Source: Marinilabiliaceae bacterium (GTDB lineage Bacteria > Bacteroidota > Bacteroidia > Bacteroidales > Marinilabiliaceae). Taken from it: a DNA stretch of 64,000 bases. The notes below the pieces were generated by a model. That model did no database searches. It had not been told where the DNA came from and worked only from the letters and a program-made list of their open reading frames with translations. The position numbers were made by a program, and so were the translations under genes. Positions 58,483-64,000 of the stretch are shown in pieces (position 1 is the stretch's first letter; each line of letters begins with the position of its first letter). The DNA lies in NCBI GenBank assembly GCA_016933045.1, contig JAFGBR010000031.1, forward strand, positions 1 to 64,000, in the 5' to 3' direction.

Positions 58483-60684
58483 TTAGCTAATTTCTATTTG
58501 ATTGTGTGAGTTTACAAACAGAATTGTACCAAGGTTATCATAACCATCAAATACTTCATCTTTTTGATGTTTAAGAATTTCGCTTCTAAAACCAAGAATG
58601 GTTAATCCGGCATTCGATGAGTGTTTGTTAATGACTTCTTTTATGGGAATGTGATCGTGTTGAGGTATTATTTCAATGTTATGTGTTGTAATGGGTAAAC
58701 GGCCTGCTTTTACTAATGTTTCGAGGCGAATACGGGTTTCTTCAATCTTTTCTTTTGGGCTGATTTCAAATATCTTAATACTCGACTTTTTCCAATCGGG
58801 ATGACCTAAAATAATAAAGCTTAGCATAATCATTAAATTGGCATTGTCGCTGTCTGACGATTTTATCCATATGTGAATTCCATTGGTGAAATTTATATTG
58901 CGAGACGATGATGCCATAATGCAAACATCAAAATCACCTGCTTTTACAAGTGAATAGTTGTCTATAATATTTGTAAGGTTGTTTTTTGTTTCTTTTTCAT
59001 ATTCAAATACTACCATGTTGTTTTCCATGCCGGCAATGCCTGGGAGTTGGATTGCTTGAGCAATGGCCGATGTGTATGAAGGAGAAATGAGTGTGTCGAT
59101 GTATATTTGACCTTTTGTGTCGGTCGATCTGTTTATTAGTTCCTGTAGTTCGTTTTTTGATTGTTGAAAAGTTGCTTTGCTGAAATAACCGGGTATTAGA
59201 TGCAGATAAGTGCTAAAGCCATATTTATACGATAGCCAGTTGAGCAATTTAAAAATCTGATCGCGTTTTAATGAATCGGACGAGATACATATTGCACTTG
59301 GACGCCATTCTTCTTGTTGTTTAATGCTGGTTGTGCGTTGAAGATAAACTTGTATGTTACGATTAATCTGAAATATTGCATTGGCAAATATTGATTGAAG
59401 TCCTCCTCGTTCTTTATTATAGTAGTTTATAAAAAGATATAGTAATGACATTATTACAAGTGATGATAATGCATAAAGAGCATCTATTTTGAACATAATC
59501 CATCCGGCAGTTAGAAAACCAATGAGTGAGAAACCCCATTTTGAGCTAAAGGTTGGTCGGTAAGAAGGTGATGAGCCAAAGTGATGTAGGAATGATATTA
59601 AACAGATGGAGCCGTATGTTACCATAAAAAACATCGATATGATGGTTGCGACTGCATCAACATCGCCTAATGCTACAAAAATAATTGCGATTATTATTGT
59701 TATAACGGATGCGTTTCTTGGTTCGCCGTTATGGTTATGAGCCAGCCATTTATTAACTGTTTGGTTTGGAAATGATTTATCATGAGCCAATGCCTGTAGC
59801 GTGCGTGGGGCAACCATTATTGAACCTAAAGCCGATGATATTGTAGATGCTGCAAGGCCAAGTGGTATAATTGCAAATCCTCCAATTGCTATTTTTGACA
59901 TAACCAATTGATCAACTAATAACTCATCGATAGAAGCAGAACCTGCTAATTTATAAACTACAAAAAAGTATATTATCATTCCTGAAAATGTAGCTAATAC
60001 GGTTCCCCGTGGTATTGATTTTGATGGGTCTTTTAAATCGCCGGAAAGTCCTACCCCGGCAGTCATGCCAGTAAAAGCGGGGAATATTATTGCAAATGCA
60101 ACAAAAAACATATTCCCGTTTCGAAAGGTGGTGTTGCCAAAAGTAAAACCTTCAATGGCATTTTCAGTTGGATGTCCAAAAAAAAACAGGGCAAGTGAAA
60201 TAAATAAAATACCAACAACATAATAAAGTGCTTTAACTCCAAGGTTTGCTCCTTTCTTGTAAATCATAAAACCTAACATTATCATTACCGGCAGACTAAT
60301 AACTTGTCGGGGTAAATCGATGTTGAAATGGCTTATAAAAAAGTTAAACAGAAATGAGAATGATTCAGTAAATGCTATAACATAAAAAGCAACACTAATT
60401 GCTTGCGATAAGAACAGAGCAAAACCTATGGTTGCACCAATATTTAATCCAAATGAGCGTGAAATAATAAAATATTCACCTCCGCCAAGTACACGACGGT
60501 TTGTGGCAAGCTCTGATATTGCTAAAGCTGTTGGTATTGTTACGAGGTGACCAAGTAAAATAATTAAAATAACACCCCAAAAACCTAAGGTGCCAACAGC
60601 CCACCCAAAGCGGAGAAATAATATTGCTCCTAGAATGGTTGATATAGCTGTGAAAAATACTGGTGCAGTGCCAAATTTTTTCAA
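58483..60684 (-). CDS. SLC12-like cation-chloride/amino-acid permease (APC superfamily)
   Basis: Membrane transporter of 733 aa. Roughly the first 450 residues hold about 12 transmembrane helices of the APC fold; the start (GTAPVFFTAISTILGAILFLRFGWAVGTLGF) and FPAFTGMTAGVGLSGDLKDPSKSIPRGT resemble eukaryotic NKCC/KCC cation-chloride cotransporters. The remaining 280 residues form a soluble cytoplasmic domain like the SLC12 C-terminus. Bacterial homologues are poorly characterised, and the transported solute cannot be deduced. It lies between the aldo/keto reductase gene and a Crp/Fnr gene, all on the minus strand. Confidence 0.82.
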   Translation of the reverse strand: MKKFGTAPVFFTAISTILGAILFLRFGWAVGTLGFWGVILIILLGHLVTIPTALAISELATNRRVLGGGEYFIISRSFGLNIGATIGFALFLSQAISVAFYVIAFTESFSFLFNFFISHFNIDLPRQVISLPVMIMLGFMIYKKGANLGVKALYYVVGILFISLALFFFGHPTENAIEGFTFGNTTFRNGNMFFVAFAIIFPAFTGMTAGVGLSGDLKDPSKSIPRGTVLATFSGMIIYFFVVYKLAGSASIDELLVDQLVMSKIAIGGFAIIPLGLAASTISSALGSIMVAPRTLQALAHDKSFPNQTVNKWLAHNHNGEPRNASVITIIIAIIFVALGDVDAVATIISMFFMVTYGSICLISFLHHFGSSPSYRPTFSSKWGFSLIGFLTAGWIMFKIDALYALSSLVIMSLLYLFINYYNKERGGLQSIFANAIFQINRNIQVYLQRTTSIKQQEEWRPSAICISSDSLKRDQIFKLLNWLSYKYGFSTYLHLIPGYFSKATFQQSKNELQELINRSTDTKGQIYIDTLISPSYTSAIAQAIQLPGIAGMENNMVVFEYEKETKNNLTNIIDNYSLVKAGDFDVCIMASSSRNINFTNGIHIWIKSSDSDNANLMIMLSFIILGHPDWKKSSIKIFEISPKEKIEETRIRLETLVKAGRLPITTHNIEIIPQHDHIPIKEVINKHSSNAGLTILGFRSEILKHQKDEVFDGYDNLGTILFVNSHNQIEIS

Positions 60685-60805
60685 AATTAAATGATTAATG
60701 TTAAACTCTTAAAAATAAAATAATTTGTTAGTAATGGCATGGACACTTATATTTTTTTACTAAAAAAAATGATGAAGTTTTGATAATAATGAGTTTTCGA
60801 GTTTA

Positions 60806-61528
60806 TTACCTGTATATATTACCAATACGGGCTAGTTGTTTTTTGTTTAAAAGCTTAATCTTTCGACCTTCGATATATATTAATCCTTCGTGTTTAAACT
60901 CCGAAAGTAACCGTATTGCCGATTCGGTTGCTGTACCTACCATATTAGCCATTTCTTCGCGAGTGAGTGATATGTTTATGAAGTTTTCGCTGTCAACACC
61001 AAATGTGTTATGCATAAATAAAAGTATTTCGGCGAGTCTTTCTTTAACTTTTTTTTGTGCCACATCGGTAAGGTATTTATTGGTCGTGTTTAGTTCTTTA
61101 CATGCTTTTCTAATTAACGACAAGGAAAAATCAGGATTTGCTTTAATTATGTTAATAAATTGCTCGCCTGGAATTTGGTAAACTATTGATTCGTAAATAA
61201 CCTTTGTTGATGTATTAGATATTTCTTCATTTAATAACGAATTAAAACCAATAATATCACCAGGTTTTTCAAAACGTAATATTTGTTCTTTGCCATCAAA
61301 TCCAGTGCTATATGTTTTTGATATGCCTTTTATTACTACATATATACTACTGGTTCTGCTACCTTCATGAATAATTACAGTGCCTTTGTGGTATTGATTG
61401 CAGATAATATTTTGATTTAGATATTCAATTTGCATTTGGGTTAAGGAATTGAACAATTCAAAATCAGATAGATTAATATTGTTGTTGTATAATATTGTTT
61501 TTTTGTTGTTCATGGCAATGTAATTCAC
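60806..61528 (-). CDS. Crp/Fnr family transcriptional regulator
   Basis: Regulator of 240 aa with an N-terminal cyclic-nucleotide-binding-type beta roll (KGTVIIHEGSRTSSIYVVIKGISKTYS), a dimerisation helix and a C-terminal winged HTH (LTREEMANMVGTATESAIRLLSEFKHEGLI). It lacks the N-terminal cysteine set of oxygen-sensing FNR, so an iron-sulfur sensor is unlikely; the effector is unknown. It is divergent from the OsmC gene and could regulate it or the SLC12-like gene 121 bp downstream. Met6 (61513) is an alternative start. Confidence 0.9.
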   Translation of the reverse strand: MNYIAMNNKKTILYNNNINLSDFELFNSLTQMQIEYLNQNIICNQYHKGTVIIHEGSRTSSIYVVIKGISKTYSTGFDGKEQILRFEKPGDIIGFNSLLNEEISNTSTKVIYESIVYQIPGEQFINIIKANPDFSLSLIRKACKELNTTNKYLTDVAQKKVKERLAEILLFMHNTFGVDSENFINISLTREEMANMVGTATESAIRLLSEFKHEGLIYIEGRKIKLLNKKQLARIGNIYR

Positions 61529-61640
61529 AGTTAAGTTACCATAAAATTCTTTTGTGCGAAATTTGTAACCATAATCATTTGGTTTTTGTAAACATTATTA
61601 TTGCAGAGAGCGTTATTTAATAAAGTAAATTATTATTAGT

Positions 61641-62057
61641 ATGAAATCGGTAATAAATGTAAAGTGGTCTGGAAATATGGCTTTCGAAACAGATATTGAA
61701 GGTCATAAATTAATTATGGATGCAGATAAAGCGAGCGGAGGTGAAGATAAAGGATATCGACCTAAAAGACTTCAATTGGCATCTTTAGGTGGTTGTTCGG
61801 GAATGGATGTAGTATCGGTATTAAAAAAGATGAGAGTTGAGGTGGATGATTTTGAAATGATTATTGAAGGAGATTTAACAGAAGAGCATCCAAAGTATTT
61901 TCGGTCAATTCACGTTGATTATATTTTTAAAGGAAAGGACTTATCTTATGATAAACTGGAAAAAGCAGTGATATTAAGTCAGGATAAATATTGCGGAGTA
62001 TCTGCATTGTTTAAGTTGGCAATTCCGGTAACTTATTCTATTAAGATTATTGAATAG
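61641..62057 (+). CDS. OsmC family peroxiredoxin-like protein
   Basis: Protein of 138 aa of the OsmC/Ohr fold that reduces organic or hydrogen peroxides through two cysteines. Both are present: Cys52 in LGGCSGMD and Cys118 in KYCGVSAL. The sequence is closer to the YhfA-like branch than to Ohr, so a different substrate is possible. It is divergent from the Crp/Fnr gene (112-bp gap) and convergent with pheS. Confidence 0.88.
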   Translation: MKSVINVKWSGNMAFETDIEGHKLIMDADKASGGEDKGYRPKRLQLASLGGCSGMDVVSVLKKMRVEVDDFEMIIEGDLTEEHPKYFRSIHVDYIFKGKDLSYDKLEKAVILSQDKYCGVSALFKLAIPVTYSIKIIE

Positions 62058-62088
62058 TAATATAATTTAAACGATTGTTAACCATGAT

Positions 62089-62133
62089 AATACTAGCAGG
62101 AGTTTTATTGTTAATAAGATTCCTGATAGTATT
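62089..62133. terminator. Long imperfect hairpin between osmC and pheS
   Basis: A 13-bp stem with one mismatch (AATACTAGCAGGA/TCCTGATAGTATT) encloses a second TTATT/AATAA hairpin between convergent genes. No U-run follows on either strand, so it is an atypical terminator candidate. Confidence 0.4.
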
Positions 62134-62161
62134 GTAAAAAAAATAATATTTATAAGTAGTT

Positions 62162-63181
62162 TTAATGAGCAGATGTGAATTGATTTAAAAACCGAATGTC
62201 ATTTTCGAAAAATAGTCGGATATCTTTAATTTGATATTTCAGCATGGTTATTCGTTCAATACCCATGCCAAAAGCAAAGCCAGTATATCTTTCGTTGTCG
62301 ATATTGCAATTTTCAAGTACATTAGGGTCAACCATACCACATCCTAAAATTTCGACCCAGCCGGTATATTTGCAAACATTACAACCTTTGCCGTTACATA
62401 ATGAGCATGAAATATCCATTTCGGCTGATGGTTCAGTGAATGGGAAAAAGGAAGGTCGTAATCGAATTTGCGTGTTTTGGCCAAACATTTCTTTGGCAAA
62501 ATAAAGCAAGGTTTGTTTTAAATCGGCAAACGAAACATTTTCGTTAATATATAATCCTTCAACCTGATGAAAAATGCAGTGTGCACGAGCTGAAATTGCC
62601 TCATTGCGAAATACGCGTCCCGGAAATAACGATCGGATAGGAGGTTGGTTGTTTTTCATTACTCTTGTTTGTACCGATGAGGTGTGGGTACGTAATAAAA
62701 TATCTGGTTTTTGTGCAATAAAAAAGGTATCCTGCATATCACGAGCAGGGTGTTCCTCGGGGAAGTTTAATGCTGTAAATACGTGCCAGTCGTCTTCAAT
62801 TTCGGGTCCTTCTGCAACATTAAATCCTAAACGGGCAAATATTTCAATTATTTCATCTTTAACAATGGTTAACGGGTGTTTGCCTCCTAGTGGAATAGAT
62901 ACTCCGGGAGCTGTCAGATCATTTTTAGTATTGTCGGAATTTGTTTTTGAATGGCTCTCCTTAAGGTTGTTTATGCGTTCTGTAGCTTCTGTTTTAAGTT
63001 CATTAAGTACTTTTCCAACCTCACGTTTTAGATTGTTATCAATGTTTTTAAATTCATCAAAAAGACTGGTAATAATTCCTTTTTTACTAAGGTATTTTAT
63101 GCGTAATTGTTCAGCCTCATCAGCCGAATTAGCAACTAATTCTTTTATTTCCCGGCTTATTGCTTTTATTTTATCAAGCAT
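62162..63181 (-). CDS. pheS: Phenylalanyl-tRNA synthetase alpha subunit
   Basis: Class IIc synthetase subunit of 339 aa that charges tRNA-Phe together with PheT. An N-terminal coiled coil (about residues 1-90) precedes the catalytic core with [26 protein letters not shown], motif 2 around [22 protein letters not shown] and the C-terminal [32 protein letters not shown]. It also has the Cys-rich loop [17 protein letters not shown]. pheT is not in the window. A candidate -7 (TAATTTTG on the minus strand, 63209-63202) lies 21 bp upstream. Confidence 0.96.
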   Translation of the reverse strand: MLDKIKAISREIKELVANSADEAEQLRIKYLSKKGIITSLFDEFKNIDNNLKREVGKVLNELKTEATERINNLKESHSKTNSDNTKNDLTAPGVSIPLGGKHPLTIVKDEIIEIFARLGFNVAEGPEIEDDWHVFTALNFPEEHPARDMQDTFFIAQKPDILLRTHTSSVQTRVMKNNQPPIRSLFPGRVFRNEAISARAHCIFHQVEGLYINENVSFADLKQTLLYFAKEMFGQNTQIRLRPSFFPFTEPSAEMDISCSLCNGKGCNVCKYTGWVEILGCGMVDPNVLENCNIDNERYTGFAFGMGIERITMLKYQIKDIRLFFENDIRFLNQFTSAH

Positions 63182-63387
63182 TTTGTTTTTATTTTATATT
63201 GCAAAATTAATAAAATGGTTGTGGCTGTAAAATTATTATTGGTTAGTTTTATGTGGCAATTGAAAAAAGTATGAATATGAAACGAGCATTTTTAAGCCTA
63301 AACACTACTTGTTCCGAAATGAAGGAAAACTTGTATAAACAAAATTATGCAAGTACTATTTTGCCTTTTAAAAACAATTATTTAAGT

Positions 63388-64000
63388 ATGAAAATTTTTT
63401 CTTTTTTTGTGTTATTCTTTGCTTTATTTCCGTTTGGGTTTTATGCACAAATTAATCCTGCAACTGATTATCCTGATTTGTTTAAAGCTGTTCAAATGAG
63501 TGGTATGTTTCCCGATTCTAAAACATTTTGTGATGCCATACCTAAGATTGAAGCAAGGAAACTTAATAGCCGCTATCGGATAAAAAGTGAAAAACCCGAT
63601 TTTTCATTGCAGCATTTTGTCGACTCTCTTTTTATTATTCCTGACACTATTTCTGTTACGATAAGAAAGGAGGAAAATGTAAAAATTCATATAGATAAAT
63701 TGTGGGATGAACTTACTGTAAAAACGTTAACGAACGAAGGTAGTTTAATTGCATTGCCTCATCCTTATGTAGTGCCGGGTGGGCGTTTTCGTGAAATGTA
63801 TTATTGGGACAGCTATTTTACCATGATAGGTTTGGCTCAGTCGGGACGTAAAGATTTGATTAAAAATATGCTTGATAATTTTAAGTTTCTGATTGATACC
63901 TATGGATATATTCCTAATGGAAACAGATCGTATTATTTGACTCGTTCTCAACCTCCTTTCTTTTCATTAATGGTGAAATTATATGCCGATATAACCGATA
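63388..64000 (+). CDS. treA: Periplasmic trehalase (GH37), 5' part
   Basis: Open frame truncated by the window edge (204 codons visible). A signal peptide (MKIFSFFVLFFALFPFGFYAQ) is followed by PDLFKAVQMSGMFPDSKTFCDAIPK and the trehalase signature PGGRFREMYYWDSYF, then IDTYGYIPNGNRSYYLTRSQPPFF, closely matching GH37 trehalase TreA. It would hydrolyse trehalose to two glucose units in the periplasm. The frame is open upstream to an ATG at 63277, but that would bury the signal peptide behind 37 residues. Transcription is divergent from pheS. The catalytic Asp/Glu pair lies partly beyond the visible part. Confidence 0.9.
   Translation, partial: MKIFSFFVLFFALFPFGFYAQINPATDYPDLFKAVQMSGMFPDSKTFCDAIPKIEARKLNSRYRIKSEKPDFSLQHFVDSLFIIPDTISVTIRKEENVKIHIDKLWDELTVKTLTNEGSLIALPHPYVVPGGRFREMYYWDSYFTMIGLAQSGRKDLIKNMLDNFKFLIDTYGYIPNGNRSYYLTRSQPPFFSLMVKLYADITD

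Noticed and set aside
60780-61181. Plus-strand open frame opposite the Crp/Fnr gene
   Set aside because: It is antisense to the HTH coding region and has no family match.
62574-63230. Plus-strand open frame of 218 codons opposite pheS
   Set aside because: It is antisense to conserved pheS motifs and has a low-complexity translation typical of a shadow frame.
63277-63387. Upstream in-frame ATG for trehalase
   Set aside because: It would place 37 extra residues before a clear signal peptide, so the ATG at 63388 is more likely.

Overview
The window comes from an AT-rich Bacteroidota chromosome, most likely Bacteroidales/Marinilabiliales. That placement is my inference, from a SusC/SusD polysaccharide-utilisation locus (PUL), a type IX secretion C-terminal sorting domain, a zinc-less type B L31, the almost complete lack of Shine-Dalgarno sequences, and repeated TAnnTTTG -7 promoter elements. 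An oxygen-sensitive glycyl-radical enzyme points to an anaerobic or facultative lifestyle. No tRNA, rRNA, CRISPR array, insertion sequence or prophage is visible.

Layout. 0.3-4.9 kb: trans-4-hydroxyproline dehydratase (hypD), its radical-SAM activase, and an Xaa-Pro aminopeptidase in tandem. 4.9-9.6 kb: thioesterase, TsaC/Sua5, then lysA and a dapF-like gene divergent from dapL (lysine/meso-DAP synthesis by the aminotransferase route). 9.7-13.5 kb: bifunctional nuclease, rplU-rpmA, serS, a DUF4286 gene and ruvC. 13.6-16.8 kb: an S9 (DPP-IV family) peptidase, then a frameshifted zinc-peptidase-like gene flanked by short palindromic repeats. 16.8-32.2 kb: a pectic galactan/arabinogalactan locus with a GH127/GH146-type beta-L-arabinofuranosidase, a small exported protein, a secreted GH53, a lipoprotein fusing GH2 to GH53, SusC, SusD, a SusE-like lipoprotein and a third GH53 lipoprotein. 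32.2-45 kb: housekeeping genes (GNAT-like protein, rpmE2, lon, ADP-ribosylglycohydrolase-like protein, SPOR-like protein, pyrE, birA, rsfS-ftsH-LUD protein-cdsA-psd). 45-48 kb: an ammonium module (TorF-type outer-membrane protein, a structured intergenic RNA element, an atypical P-II protein, AmtB). 48-64 kb: STAS-like protein, BadF-type sugar kinase, a large golvesin/Fn3-type exported protein with a glycosyltransferase, a T9SS cargo protein, an ABC-F ATPase, an aldo/keto reductase, an SLC12-like transporter, a Crp/Fnr regulator, an OsmC protein, pheS and the 5' part of a periplasmic trehalase.

How the parts fit. In the PUL, GH53 enzymes would cut beta-1,4-galactan, SusCD/SusE would bind and import the pieces, GH2 would release galactose and GH127 would remove beta-L-arabinofuranose. 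Beta-L-arabinofuranosidases of this class are known to act on hydroxyproline-linked arabinosides of plant wall glycoproteins. The same window also has a hydroxyproline dehydratase and two peptidases of proline-related families, so scavenging of hydroxyproline-rich plant glycoproteins is a testable but unproven theme.

Most worth a second look: (i) the roughly 134-nt structured element between torF and glnB, followed by a P-II protein lacking the usual Gln39; (ii) the GH2-GH53 fusion; (iii) the DapF-like protein in which both catalytic cysteines are serines; (iv) the ADP-ribosylglycohydrolase homologue whose C-terminal metal-binding Asp residues are Pro and His.
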